Both the position numbers and the translations under genes were made by a program. DNA of 64,000 nucleotides, from assembly GCA_905479515.1 (NCBI GenBank), contig CAJQMX010000215.1, positions 1 through 64,000 of the forward strand. The letters are read 5' to 3'. Below the pieces are notes generated by a model. It saw nothing but the letters and a program-made list of their open reading frames with translations, did no database searches and was not told the origin of the DNA. Positions within the stretch are counted from its first letter, which is position 1; each line of letters begins with the position of its first letter. Source of the DNA: an uncultured Parasphingopyxis sp. (lineage in GTDB: Bacteria; Pseudomonadota; Alphaproteobacteria; Sphingomonadales; Sphingomonadaceae). Positions 27,176 through 36,581 of the stretch are shown piece after piece.

Positions 27176-28360
27176 ATGCCTCTTGCTCTATACGCCCTGA
27201 CGGCCGGAGCGTTTGGTATTGGCGTGACGGAGTTCGTTATCATGGGTTTGCTGCTTGAGGTCAGCAGCGATCTGGACGTCTCGATCTCGGCAGCGGGGCT
27301 TCTGATTTCCGGTTACGCATTGGGTGTGGTGGTCGGCGCGCCTTTGCTGACCGCTCTGACGACCCGATGGCCACGCAAGGTCGTTCTGATCGGGTTGATG
27401 GTCATCTTCGTCGTTGGCAACGCTGCTTGCGCGCTGGCGCCGAGCTACGGGTTTTTGATGGCGGCACGGGTGCTGACGGCGATGACCCACGGCACCTTCT
27501 TCGGGGTCGGGGCCGTCGTCGCAACAGGACTGGTCGCGCCCGATCGCAAGGCGTCTGCCATTGCCATCATGTTCACCGGTCTGACGATCGCGACAGTCCT
27601 CGGGGTGCCCTTTGGAACCTGGCTTGGCCAGCAATTTGGCTGGCGGTCGGCCTTCTGGGCGGTGACAGTCGTCGGTCTCCTGGCGCTTGCCGTCATCACT
27701 CTGTTCGTTCCCAGAGACAAGGCTAAGCCGGAAGCAAGCGATTGGCGCACCGATCTGAGAGCGATCGCCCGGCGTCCGGTAGTGCTTGGTCTTCTGACGA
27801 CGGTGCTCGGCTATGCCGGTGTCTTCGGCGTGTTCACTTATATCGCGCCTATCTTAACGACGGTTACCGGTTTTGCCGAAAACGCGGTGTCGCCAATCCT
27901 TCTGATCTTCGGCAGCGGCCTGGTGGTTGGCAATCTGATTGGCGGGCGATTGGCGGATTTTCGTCTCGTTCCAGCGATACTTGGCACGCTGGAATTTCTC
28001 GCTGTCGTTCTCGGCCTCATGACGTTCGCGTTCCAGGATCGCGTTGCCGCTGTGATTTTCGTCGGGCTGCTTGGAATTGCCGGCTTCGCGACGGTGGCAC
28101 CTTTGCAAATGTGGGTGCTCGCTAAGGCCGAGGGTGCCGGGCAAACACTGGCATCGAGCTTCAACATTGCCGCCTTCAACCTCGGCAACGCGATCGGTGC
28201 ATGGGCGGGCGGAATGGTGATCGACCACGGCCCGGGCTTTGTCGTCCTGCCGCTTGTCTCAGCCCTCTTTCCAAGCCTCGCGATCGTGGTCGCCGCTTTC
28301 GCGGCGCGTATCGACCAACACTCGGCGAGATCGAATTTCGCTCGTAAAATCAAAGGATAA
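27176..28360 (+). CDS. MFS transporter, DHA1 family
   Basis: A 394-residue, 12-helix permease starting MPLALYALTAGAFGIGVTEF. The segment VTEFVIMGLLLEVSSDLDVS is shared with the paralogue at 32987, and motif A is LTTRWPRKVVLIGLMV. The second half starts near residue 200 after a charged loop. It is the first gene of a three-gene unit: the SGNH hydrolase begins 5 bases after its stop and the aldo/keto reductase 35 bases later. It probably exports a compound that the two enzymes modify or that induces the LysR regulator. Confidence 0.89.
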   Translation: MPLALYALTAGAFGIGVTEFVIMGLLLEVSSDLDVSISAAGLLISGYALGVVVGAPLLTALTTRWPRKVVLIGLMVIFVVGNAACALAPSYGFLMAARVLTAMTHGTFFGVGAVVATGLVAPDRKASAIAIMFTGLTIATVLGVPFGTWLGQQFGWRSAFWAVTVVGLLALAVITLFVPRDKAKPEASDWRTDLRAIARRPVVLGLLTTVLGYAGVFGVFTYIAPILTTVTGFAENAVSPILLIFGSGLVVGNLIGGRLADFRLVPAILGTLEFLAVVLGLMTFAFQDRVAAVIFVGLLGIAGFATVAPLQMWVLAKAEGAGQTLASSFNIAAFNLGNAIGAWAGGMVIDHGPGFVVLPLVSALFPSLAIVVAAFAARIDQHSARSNFARKIKG

Positions 28361-28365
28361 GCACG

Positions 28366-29661
28366 ATGTCAAATGAAGCCCTCTCGGCGACCACGGGTTG
28401 CCGATACGACCGAAGAAAATGGTTTATCGGCAAGTTCATCGGCGCACTTGCCTTAGCGTCCCTCCTTCTTGGCCAGTCACCAGCCCACGCTGAGGATGGA
28501 GATTGGATTGGCACATGGATGGCCAGTCCGCAGCCGGTTTGGGAAGAGAATTTCGCCTTGCCAACTAAGATCCCGGCAACGGTGGAAGACCAGACCTTCC
28601 GGCAGATCGTGCGTATCAGTCTCGGCGGCTCGCGCGTACGCTTCGTCTTCTCGAATATCTATGGAGAACGCCCATTGAAAATTGGCAGCGCGACAATGGC
28701 GCTGGCAGGCCAAGACGGAGCAATTAAAGGGGATACGATCCGCACGCTTACATTTGGCGGTAAGGACTTCATAGTCATCCCGCCCGGTGCACCGGCTATC
28801 AGTGATCCGGTGAACATAACCGTTGACGCACAGGCGCGTCTTGTTGTTTCCACCTACCTCCCCGACGAGACGCCGCTGAGTACCTTTCATTGGGAGGGCC
28901 GAGAAAAGGCCTGGTTCGGCAGGGGCGATCTCACACGCAGCGTTGACTTTCAAGCGACAGCCACGACAGATGCCCGCATTCTGCTGAGCGATGTCTTGGT
29001 CGAAACCGAGAATGACGGCGCGGTCATCGTGATCGGCGATTCGATTACCGATGGAAACGGCGCGACGGTCGATGCTGACGCGCGTTGGCCGGATTTCCTC
29101 GCAAAACGTCTGGTGTCACACGACGTTGCGGTGCTGAACGCCGGAATATCCGGTGCACGTCTCCTAGGAAATAAAATGGGCGTAAACGCCATCGCGCGTT
29201 TGGAACAGGACGTATTTGCCCGACCGAATGTGAGGGCCATTATCGTACTAATTGGCATCAATGATATTTCTTGGCCAGGCACCGCCTTCGCCCGGCGTGA
29301 GACGCGACCAACTGCCGAGGCCATGATCTCCGGCTACCAGCAGCTCATCTCTCTAGCGCTTGCGCACAATGTAAGGGTCATCGGGGCGACGCTTACGCCG
29401 TTCGAGGGCGCGCTCACCGGCACGCCATTCGCCGACTACTATGACGCCGACAAAGATGCTCTTCGTCAAAAGGTGAATCGCTGGATCAGGGAGGGCGGCG
29501 CGTTTGATGCCGTCGTCGATTTCGACACCGCACTCCGTGATCCGTCGAACCCTGCACGTCTCGCCCCAGCGTTCGACTCCGGCGATCACCTCCATCCCGG
29601 CGACAATGGCAACCACGCGATGGCCCAAGCCGTCGACCTCAATGCGCTGCTCGGCCGCTGA
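28366..29661 (+). CDS. exported SGNH/GDSL hydrolase
   Basis: A 431-residue secreted esterase-like protein. An export signal is seen at about residues 18-42 (basic YDRRKW, then FIGALALASLLLGQSPAHAE). Residues 45-210 form a beta-rich N-terminal domain. The SGNH core has block I GDSITDG with Ser226, block III IGINDISWPG, and block V DHLHPGDNGN with Asp407 and His410. The block II glycine is in NAGISGARLL. It would cleave an ester or acetyl group in the periplasm. It sits between an exporter and a reductase gene, 5 and 35 bases from each. Confidence 0.87.
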   Translation: MSNEALSATTGCRYDRRKWFIGKFIGALALASLLLGQSPAHAEDGDWIGTWMASPQPVWEENFALPTKIPATVEDQTFRQIVRISLGGSRVRFVFSNIYGERPLKIGSATMALAGQDGAIKGDTIRTLTFGGKDFIVIPPGAPAISDPVNITVDAQARLVVSTYLPDETPLSTFHWEGREKAWFGRGDLTRSVDFQATATTDARILLSDVLVETENDGAVIVIGDSITDGNGATVDADARWPDFLAKRLVSHDVAVLNAGISGARLLGNKMGVNAIARLEQDVFARPNVRAIIVLIGINDISWPGTAFARRETRPTAEAMISGYQQLISLALAHNVRVIGATLTPFEGALTGTPFADYYDADKDALRQKVNRWIREGGAFDAVVDFDTALRDPSNPARLAPAFDSGDHLHPGDNGNHAMAQAVDLNALLGR

Positions 29662-29696
29662 CTGAACCCTGTTTAAACATCTGAAAGGAATATCTC

Positions 29697-30731
29697 ATGG
29701 AATATCGTTCTCTCGGCAGGTCCGGCCTCAAAGTCCCGGCATTGAGCTTTGGTGCGGGAACGTTCGGTGGCTCCGGCCCTCTGTTTGGCGCTTGGGGTGA
29801 CACCGACGCAAAGGAAGCGCGACATCTTGTCGACATTTGCCTGGAAGCGGGCGTCAACCTGTTCGATACCGCCGACGTCTATTCCGACGGAGCGTCAGAG
29901 GAAGTGCTCGGCGAAGCCATTAAAGGCCGGCGCGACAAGGTGCTCATCTCCACCAAAACGGCGTTACCTATGGGCGACGGACCCTACGATTCCGGTTCGT
30001 CCCGCTCGCGTCTGATCCGGTCGGTGGAGAATGCGCTTCGGCGGCTCGGCACCGACTATATCGATCTTCTCCAACTCCACGCGTTCGATGCTGGCACACC
30101 TATCGAAGAAGTTCTCTCCACGCTCGATGACCTCATCCGTGCTGGAAAGGTTCGATATATCGGCGTCTCGAATTTCTCCGGCTGGCAGGTCATGAAATCG
30201 CTGGGCTTGTCTGAGAAACATGGTCGATCGCGCTATGTCGCGCATCAGGTCTACTATTCTCTGGTGGGTCGTGACTACGAGTGGGAGTTGATGCCTCTTG
30301 GTGTAGATCAAGGCGTCGGCGCAATGGTCTGGAGCCCGCTCGGTTGGGGACGGCTGACTGGAAAGATCCGACGCGGCGAGCCGATACCGGAGGGGAGCCG
30401 CTTGCATCAGACGGCCGAATTTGGCCCTCCGGTTGATGACGAACGACTGTTCGATATTGTCGATGCGCTCGATGATGTTGCGCAGGAAACAGGCAAAACC
30501 ATCCCGCAGATCGCGATCAATTGGCTGCTGCAACGTCCAACTGTCTCGTCCGTCATCATCGGCGCGCGTAACGAAAAACAGCTTCGTGACAATCTCGGTG
30601 CGGTCGGTTGGAAACTTACATCAGATCAAATTTCCAAACTCGATGCCGCGAGCGTGGTGACGGCCCCATATCCCTACTTCCCTTACCGCAGACAGGAAGG
30701 TTTTGCTCGGCTCAACCCACCAGTGGTGTGA
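29697..30731 (+). CDS. aldo/keto reductase
   Basis: A 344-residue aldo/keto reductase with a TIM barrel. The catalytic tetrad is visible: Asp and Tyr in FDTADVYSDGASEEVLGEA, Lys in LISTKTALPMG and His in DLLQLHAFDAG. Cofactor residues lie in IIGARNEKQLRDNLGAVGW. It ends the MFS-hydrolase-AKR unit. A C-terminal third of a close paralogue lies at 14806. Substrates are likely small aldehydes or ketones. Confidence 0.9.
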   Translation: MEYRSLGRSGLKVPALSFGAGTFGGSGPLFGAWGDTDAKEARHLVDICLEAGVNLFDTADVYSDGASEEVLGEAIKGRRDKVLISTKTALPMGDGPYDSGSSRSRLIRSVENALRRLGTDYIDLLQLHAFDAGTPIEEVLSTLDDLIRAGKVRYIGVSNFSGWQVMKSLGLSEKHGRSRYVAHQVYYSLVGRDYEWELMPLGVDQGVGAMVWSPLGWGRLTGKIRRGEPIPEGSRLHQTAEFGPPVDDERLFDIVDALDDVAQETGKTIPQIAINWLLQRPTVSSVIIGARNEKQLRDNLGAVGWKLTSDQISKLDAASVVTAPYPYFPYRRQEGFARLNPPVV

Positions 30732-30754
30732 AGGGAAAAACCTCCCAATATAAT

Positions 30755-31108
30755 GTGAGAGTTGAACTGAGACATCTCCGCTACGTTATCGCCGCTGCCG
30801 AGCATCATAGCTTTCGGCGGGCGGCGAGCGTTGTTGGAGTCCATCAATCCGCGATCAGTCGGCGTATCCGAGACCTGGAAGAGGAGCTTGGGGCTTCGTT
30901 GTTCAACCGCCATTCCGGTGGGGTCGAACTGACCTTTGCTGGAGAGGGTTTTCTGGAGCACGCCAGACGAATTGTGGGACAGATCGAACGTGCGGCCAGT
31001 CTGGTTAATGCTCATGGCTGCGGCAATGCCGGTATCGTCCGGGTTGGTATCTTTTCTTCGCCCTTACCCGGCTTCCTTGCCGAACTCTTTGCCGCTAATG
31101 TCAGCTAA
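30755..31108 (+). pseudogene. LysR regulator truncated after the DNA-binding domain
   Basis: From the GTG at 30755 the frame encodes a good LysR N-terminus (VELRHLRYVIAAAEHHSFRR, ASVVGVHQSAISRRIRDLEE, LFNRHSGGVELTFAG). The effector domain begins (GIVRVGIFSSPLPGFLAELF) but ends after 117 codons. The paralogue at 34245 is 328 residues. It may make a stand-alone DNA-binding fragment, but it is most simply the remains of a regulator whose 3' part was replaced when the TetR-hydrolase-MFS module arrived. Confidence 0.75.
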
Positions 31109-31155
31109 AGCTCGGCATCCCTTTCGTGAAGGGTAAGCGCCATCTCACTCAGCCG

Positions 31156-31785
31156 TCACAATCGGTGGCGTTCGATCTCTGAGATCGCGTATTCCGCCAG
31201 TCCCAGTAATGCTGCCTTCGACGCCCCATCCTGCGCCTGAACGGACATGCCTTGAATCACCGCACCGACAAAACGTGCAAGACTTTCGGTATCGGTGTTG
31301 GACCGCAATTGCTCTTTGGCGATGCCTCGCTCGATACGGTTTTTAAGGGCATCGAGTGTTTCATCGCGCAAACCCGAAACATGGCCTGCGACTGCATCAT
31401 TCTCCACCGCGCAAGTAAGTGCGGCGGTGGAGATCATGCAGCCATGAGGCCGACCGGGCTTAGTGAACTCCCGCGCGGATTCACGGAGCACACGCGCCAG
31501 CGCTGCCACGACATCGTTTTCCTCAAGCGCTTGGGCTGTCGAAGCGCCGATATGAGCCTGATACCATGCCAGTGAGTCGCGATAGAGATCAGCTTTGGAC
31601 GAGAAGGCAGCGTAGAGACTCTGCGGCGTAATGCCCATCGCTTTCGTTAAATTGCTAATGGACGCACCTTCGTAACCCAGGCTCCAGAAGGTCTCGGCAG
31701 CCCTTGCCAGCACGTCTTCGCGTTCGAAAGCGCGCGGCCTACCGCGAGCGCGCGGCGGGCCTTGATTATTTTTCACAACGATCAC
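31156..31785 (-). CDS. TetR family transcriptional regulator
   Basis: A TetR repressor of about 209 residues (RARGRPRAFEREDVLARAAE; HTH ISNLTKAMGITPQSLYAAFS). The start is uncertain: no ATG is well placed. I prefer the GTG at 31785, preceded by GGAGG, over a TTG at 31803. The C-terminal domain has GRPHGCMISTAALTC with two cysteines. The serine hydrolase-MFS operon starts 66 bases away on the other strand and is its probable target. A decayed relative of its C-terminal domain lies at 17202. Confidence 0.87.
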   Translation of the reverse strand: MIVVKNNQGPPRARGRPRAFEREDVLARAAETFWSLGYEGASISNLTKAMGITPQSLYAAFSSKADLYRDSLAWYQAHIGASTAQALEENDVVAALARVLRESAREFTKPGRPHGCMISTAALTCAVENDAVAGHVSGLRDETLDALKNRIERGIAKEQLRSNTDTESLARFVGAVIQGMSVQAQDGASKAALLGLAEYAISEIERHRL

Positions 31786-31851
31786 TCTAGAAATATCCTC
31801 CAAAGCATATTATACGGGAACGATCATTGTGATTATAGGAGATCGATTCCC

Positions 31852-32994
31852 ATGAGTCTTCATGATTTTTCCAAAGCACCCGCTCGCATCGACGCCGCAG
31901 TCAACAAGGCCCTGGTTGAGAAACGCGTCGTCGGGGCGGTCGTACTCGTTTCCTGTCATAACGAGATCATTCACCTCCGCGCCGCTGGATATGCGGATCG
32001 CGAGGCCCGGACAGAAATGCGCGAAGATGCCATCTTTCGGCTGGCATCGATCACCAAACCCTTTGTGACGGCAGCCGCCATGCGCTTCATGGAGGACGGA
32101 CGCTTGGACCTTCATGCGCCTGTCACGCGTTGGCTGCCCAACTTTCGTCCAGCATTGCCGGACGGCACGATGCCTGACATCACTATCCACCAACTGCTCA
32201 CACATACGTCCGGGTTGGGCTACAGTTTTCTGGAACCGGAGGACGGCCCCTATCACAGACTAAATGTTTCCGACGGCCTCGATCAGCCTGGACTGTCGCT
32301 TGAAGAAAATCTCTTCCGACTTGTTGCTGCGCCGCTGGTTTTCGCGCCGGGCACTGGCTGGCGCTATTCACTCGGACTTGATGTGGTCGGCGGAGTTCTG
32401 GAAAAGATCGATGGCCGTGACCTTGCCGAGATTGTCCGTAAAGAAGTGACGGCTCCGCTTGCGTTATCGGACACAGATTTCATAGTAACCGATCCGACCC
32501 GGCTGGCAAAAGCCTATGCGGATGGCAAACCCGAGCCGGTGCCACTCACAGACGGTATGTCGGTTCCTCTTTACGACCGGTCGGCGATCTTCGCTCCGTC
32601 CCGCATACTCGAGCCTCAGTCCTATCTCTCGGGGGGCGCTGGCATGGCAGGCACGGCCATAGAAGTGCTTCGCTTTTTAGAGGCGATCCGTGCCGGTGGT
32701 GCTCCCATCCTTAATCCCGAGACGGTCGAGACCATGGTCACCGATCACGTCGGCACCCAAGCTGAAACCCAGGGTCCCGGTTGGGGGTTCGGTTATGGTG
32801 GGGCGGTGCTGGTAGAACCCGCTGCGGCCGGCACGCCGCAAGCGCCCGGCACGCTGCAGTGGGGCGGGGCATACGGACATAATTGGTTCATGGACCGTGC
32901 CCACGGCCTTTCGGTCGTCGCGCTCACCAACACTGCTTTCGAGGGCATGGCCGGTGCGTTCCCGGTCGAGATCAGGAATGCGGTCTATGGATAG
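31852..32994 (+). CDS. serine hydrolase, beta-lactamase/esterase family (class C-like)
   Basis: A 380-residue member of the AmpC-like serine hydrolase family. The nucleophile motif SxxK is LASITKPF (Ser66, Lys69), and the second motif is YSL in WRYSLGLDVVGGVLEKI. The usual family end is present in WGGAYGHNWFMDRAHGLSV. There is no clear export signal, which favours a cytoplasmic esterase over a secreted beta-lactamase. The MFS gene overlaps its last 8 bases, so the two are translated together, and both face the TetR gene at 31785. Confidence 0.88.
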   Translation: MSLHDFSKAPARIDAAVNKALVEKRVVGAVVLVSCHNEIIHLRAAGYADREARTEMREDAIFRLASITKPFVTAAAMRFMEDGRLDLHAPVTRWLPNFRPALPDGTMPDITIHQLLTHTSGLGYSFLEPEDGPYHRLNVSDGLDQPGLSLEENLFRLVAAPLVFAPGTGWRYSLGLDVVGGVLEKIDGRDLAEIVRKEVTAPLALSDTDFIVTDPTRLAKAYADGKPEPVPLTDGMSVPLYDRSAIFAPSRILEPQSYLSGGAGMAGTAIEVLRFLEAIRAGGAPILNPETVETMVTDHVGTQAETQGPGWGFGYGGAVLVEPAAAGTPQAPGTLQWGGAYGHNWFMDRAHGLSVVALTNTAFEGMAGAFPVEIRNAVYG

Positions 32995-34174
32995 TGCCGC
33001 GAAGAAACCCCTTGCGGCGCTGGCGCTCGCAGCCTTCGGTATCGGCACGACCGAGTTCGTCATCATCGGACTGCTGCCCGATGTAGCATCTGATCTCGAC
33101 GTCACCATTCCTGCGGCGGGGCTGCTCGTCACCGGCTATGCGCTCGGCGTCGCGTTCGGCGGCCCATTGCTTGCCTTGTTCACCGCGCGCTGGTCGAGCC
33201 GGTTTGCTCTGTTCTTTCTGCTCGGTTTATTCATCATGGGAAACGCCGCTTGCGCATTGGCTCCGGGCTATGGTTGGCTGATGGCGGCGCGCGTCATCAC
33301 TGCATTCTGTCACGCAGCCTTCCTCGGCGTGGGGTCGGTGATCGCCGCCGCACTCGTCTCTCCTAGTAAACGGGCGCGCGCGATCGCTCTCGTGATCGGT
33401 GGATTAACCTTGGCAACGGTGCTCGGCGTACCGCTCGGCACCATGCTCGGTCAGGCGACAGGATGGCGGACGACCTTCTGGGCCGTCTCGATGCTCGGCC
33501 TGATCGCTTTCGCCGCCCTCCAACTCTGGCTCCCGAAAAGCAGTGAGCAGCGGCGTGATCTGCGTGCAGAATTACAAGTGTTACGCCTGTTACCGGTCTG
33601 GCTGACATTAGCGATCAGTGTGGTGGCGTCGACGAGTATGTTTGCATTCTTCACCTATATCACGCCGATCCTGACGGAGGTCTCCAGTGTCAAGCCGGTG
33701 GATGTCAGCGGCGTTCTGCTCCTTTGCGGCATCGGCCTGACGGTCGGTAATTTTATTGGAGCGAGGCTTGCGGATTGGCGTGCTCTGCCGTCACTGGCGG
33801 GTGTTCTGGTTGTTGTTGTTCTGGTCCTCGTCGGGTTTAGCTTTATCGGTGCCATGCCTTTGCTGGCGGCAGCAGCAGTGGTCGTATGGGGTGTCGTGGC
33901 ATTTGCGGTCTGCGCCATTCTCCAAGCCGAGGCGGTTAGTCGCGCCGGAGATGCGCCGAATATGGCTGCGACTCTTAATATTGCAGCGTTCAATCTCGGC
34001 AATGCGATCGGCGCAGGGCTGGGCGCTTTTGCGCTTATGCAAGGATTGCCGTTGGCGGACATTCCGGCACTTGCCGGATTCGTGGCCTTCCTGGCGTTCG
34101 TGCTGACGGGCATTACAATCGTCGTATCTCTGAGAAGAGATCGCATGAATCGAAGCGAAGCGATGGCATCATGA
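32987..34174 (+). CDS. MFS transporter, DHA1 family
   Basis: A 395-residue, 12-helix permease. ATG 32987 lies inside the end of the hydrolase gene and gives MDSAAKKPLAALALAAFGIG. The segment TTEFVIIGLLPDVASDLDVT matches the permease at 27176, so the two are paralogues. Motif A is FTARWSSRFALFFLLG. Coupling to a hydrolase and a divergent TetR repressor suggests export of a compound that is an ester or amide, or of its product. Confidence 0.89.
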   Translation: MDSAAKKPLAALALAAFGIGTTEFVIIGLLPDVASDLDVTIPAAGLLVTGYALGVAFGGPLLALFTARWSSRFALFFLLGLFIMGNAACALAPGYGWLMAARVITAFCHAAFLGVGSVIAAALVSPSKRARAIALVIGGLTLATVLGVPLGTMLGQATGWRTTFWAVSMLGLIAFAALQLWLPKSSEQRRDLRAELQVLRLLPVWLTLAISVVASTSMFAFFTYITPILTEVSSVKPVDVSGVLLLCGIGLTVGNFIGARLADWRALPSLAGVLVVVVLVLVGFSFIGAMPLLAAAAVVVWGVVAFAVCAILQAEAVSRAGDAPNMAATLNIAAFNLGNAIGAGLGAFALMQGLPLADIPALAGFVAFLAFVLTGITIVVSLRRDRMNRSEAMAS

Positions 34175-34244
34175 GTAAGCGTTTTAGAGTGCCAGTATCG
34201 CAGTGGGCAACGCGTCCGGCAACTACCGCCAAAGTGCCATAATC

Positions 34245-35231
34245 ATGGAAATAAAGACACCATATACTGCCGTAGAGCTTCGCCATCTACGCTATTTCGT
34301 GGCAGTCGCAGAGCAAGGAAGCTTTCGTAGAGCCGGGGCTGCCATCGGCGTTCAGCAATCTGCGTTGAGCCGTCGCATCCGCGATCTTGAAGATCAGTTA
34401 GGCGCATCGCTATTTCACCGTCACAGCGGTGGTGTTTGCTTGACCATTGCCGGACAGCGCTTCCTAAGCCGATCACGCCAAATCATTAGGTCGGTCGGTG
34501 ATGGCTTAGAAGATGTAGCCGCCATTGGGCGCTCAGAGAATGGTCGCATAAAGATTGGGATCTATTCATCCATCGCCTCTGGTTTTCTCGCCGAACTGCT
34601 GCGCCACTATGGAGATATTCACGGCAAGGTGCGAATTGAACTGATTGATGGCAATCCCGCCGAGCATGCGGCTGCTATTCGTCAATTGAAGCTCGACGTT
34701 GCTTTCGTAACCGGGACGCAGGACTGGTTTGACTGCGATACAGTACAACTTTGGTCTGAGCGCGTGTTCGCCGTCCTGCCTGAAGCACACGTTTTGGCGG
34801 AGCGCGACACATTGGAATGGTGCCAGCTCGTTGACGAGGCTTTTATCGTCAGCGAAGCTGCGCCAGGTCAAGAGATCCATGACTATTTGGTCCAACGGTT
34901 GGCGGGGCTTGGCCGTCACCCAAAGATTAGCGTGCAACATGTCGGACGAGACAACCTTCTACCGCTTGTGGCGTTGGGCCAAGGCCTCACCGTTACAAGT
35001 GAAGCGACGACCGCTGCGCTGTTCCCCGGGATATCCTACCGGCCAATCACGGACGAGATTCTTCCTTTTAGCGCCGTATGGTCTCCCAGAAATGACAATC
35101 CAGCCTTCAGGCGATTTCTAAGCATGGCAAGAGCTGTAGCAACAAAACGTAGATCGAATACTGTCAAAAATCTGTCTTGGGAGGGTCAATCGTCTGCCGC
35201 GCCTTTGCAAAGCCGCGGTCAGTCGCCATGA
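34245..35231 (+). CDS. LysR family transcriptional regulator with read-through C-terminus
   Basis: A 328-residue LysR regulator of the BenM/CatR-like group: VELRHLRYFVAVAEQGSFRR, AIGVQQSALSRRIRDLEDQL, FHRHSGGVCLTIAGQ. The domain match ends near FRRFLSMARAVATKR. About 25 more residues (LSWEGQSSAAPLQSRGQSP and before) are simply the antisense of the DUF2274 gene, which it overlaps by 68 bases. The normal stop was probably lost when the two regions were joined. It is the last regulator before the conjugation operon. Confidence 0.85.
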   Translation: MEIKTPYTAVELRHLRYFVAVAEQGSFRRAGAAIGVQQSALSRRIRDLEDQLGASLFHRHSGGVCLTIAGQRFLSRSRQIIRSVGDGLEDVAAIGRSENGRIKIGIYSSIASGFLAELLRHYGDIHGKVRIELIDGNPAEHAAAIRQLKLDVAFVTGTQDWFDCDTVQLWSERVFAVLPEAHVLAERDTLEWCQLVDEAFIVSEAAPGQEIHDYLVQRLAGLGRHPKISVQHVGRDNLLPLVALGQGLTVTSEATTAALFPGISYRPITDEILPFSAVWSPRNDNPAFRRFLSMARAVATKRRSNTVKNLSWEGQSSAAPLQSRGQSP

Positions 35232-35403
35232 ACCGCTCGACCATTGGCGCAATCAGTCTGGCTGCATCCTCGACGGATTGCCCAGTTTCGCGTCCTAGGA
35301 CTTCGGCATAGCTTATGAGATCGCGATGTACGGCAGCGGGCATCTCGACGGTCAGCTTTACCGGCTTGTCATCCACCAGTGGTCCGAGTTTCAATTTAGC
35401 CAT
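35164..35403 (-). CDS. DUF2274 protein of the trb locus
   Basis: A 79-residue protein of the DUF2274 family, which is found at the 3' end of trb operons in integrative elements. MAKLKLGPLVDDKPVKLTVE is followed by a helical stretch ISYAEVLGRETGQSVEDAAR resembling small ribbon-helix-helix proteins. It starts 2 bases after the trbI stop. Its function is unknown; a regulator or entry-exclusion partner is possible. Its 3' end overlaps the convergent LysR gene. Confidence 0.83.
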   Translation of the reverse strand: MAKLKLGPLVDDKPVKLTVEMPAAVHRDLISYAEVLGRETGQSVEDAARLIAPMVERFMATDRGFAKARQTIDPPKTDF

Positions 35404-35405
35404 TT

Positions 35406-36581
35406 CTATTTCCTCATCGGTTCGAGGATCAGGTCGCGCGTGACGATCACGCGCACCGGAAAACCGGGCCGGATGGTCAGCGTCGGAGTTCGCCCAACCT
35501 GACGTCGCACAATTTCTTCCCCTGCATCGCCGATCGTATCCTGTGCGCCGTCGCGGATCGCTTCAGCGGTTTCATTACTCTCATCTCTACCGAGCTCGGC
35601 TCCGATGTTGAGCAGTGTCGACAGCCCGGCTGCTTTCGCGACGTCCCACCAATGATGGTCGACGCCATCCTCCAATCCGGCAAAGCCTGCGCCGTCCGCT
35701 CCCGGTTGCCGTTCGAGCACAATCGAGCGGCCGCCTGGCAGAATGAGTCTATTCCAGACCAGAAGCACCCGACGTTGCCCGAACCCAACCCCGCTATCAT
35801 ATTCACCGATCAGACGGGTGCCCTGAGGAATAAGGAGATAACGTCCGGACGGACTGTCATAGACGTTCTCGGTCACCTGCGCGGTGATCTGGCCTGGTAA
35901 ATCGGAGCGAATGCCGGTCACAAGAGCCGCGGGAATGATCGCGCCGGCCTGAAGCGTATAGGGCGATGGAGGTGGCGACATCCGATCTGCCGATACAGTC
36001 CGGCGATCGACAGGTGCGTTGAGAAATGCCAGTTGCCGGTCTTGGGCAGTTTGCTGTGTCGCACCCGCTACGGGTTGAGCGCCGATGCCAAATGCTGGTT
36101 GGGGCGCGCCAGTCGATGGACCTCGGTTCTGCGTGCCGATGAAAAGCTGGCTAACCCGAGCCGCCTCCAGTTCCGCCAGACGCCGCTGTTCCGCGGGGTC
36201 GGGGCCAGGTGCTACAGTGGCAGGTATCGGACGGCCCTCTTCCTGGGCACGGCGGATCGGACGGCCAAGGTCGCCGGGCAGCGCCGGCCCCAATTGCGGG
36301 ATATCACCGTAGTCGGACGGCAGTCGGCGCAACTCGTCGGCGGTGGGGCGGTTCTCCGTGGTGAACAGCTCATTCGGCCTGTCTAAGTCCTGCCGTCCCT
36401 GGAGCGCGAAGATCAGCGCGCCGCCAATGCCAAGGGCTGTAACGATGGCCAGTCCCGCCAACACTTTGCGCGACAGGCGAACGACGCGCGGCGGCGCCGC
36501 ACGCAGGCGGAACGGTTCTTTGGGATCGTCCAGAGGCGGACCACCAATGGTTTGGGTTGGTTCTGTCGCGGCGTCGGTCAT
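35406..36581 (-). CDS. trbI: conjugal transfer protein TrbI (VirB10-like)
   Basis: A 391-residue TrbI/VirB10 protein, the inner-to-outer membrane core subunit of the mating-pair channel. A cytoplasmic N-terminus precedes one membrane helix (LAGLAIVTALGIGGALIFAL, residues 42-61), then a proline-rich periplasmic region and the C-terminal beta-barrel domain (GRYLLIPQGTRLIGEYDSG; VRVIVTRDLILEPMRK). It overlaps trbG by four bases and is followed by the DUF2274 gene. Length and features are normal. Confidence 0.93.
   Translation of the reverse strand: MTDAATEPTQTIGGPPLDDPKEPFRLRAAPPRVVRLSRKVLAGLAIVTALGIGGALIFALQGRQDLDRPNELFTTENRPTADELRRLPSDYGDIPQLGPALPGDLGRPIRRAQEEGRPIPATVAPGPDPAEQRRLAELEAARVSQLFIGTQNRGPSTGAPQPAFGIGAQPVAGATQQTAQDRQLAFLNAPVDRRTVSADRMSPPPSPYTLQAGAIIPAALVTGIRSDLPGQITAQVTENVYDSPSGRYLLIPQGTRLIGEYDSGVGFGQRRVLLVWNRLILPGGRSIVLERQPGADGAGFAGLEDGVDHHWWDVAKAAGLSTLLNIGAELGRDESNETAEAIRDGAQDTIGDAGEEIVRRQVGRTPTLTIRPGFPVRVIVTRDLILEPMRK

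Noticed and set aside
31852..32994. Serine hydrolase as a beta-lactam resistance gene
   Set aside because: It has SxxK but no export signal, and is paired with an exporter and TetR; an esterase role is more likely and no resistance claim is justified.
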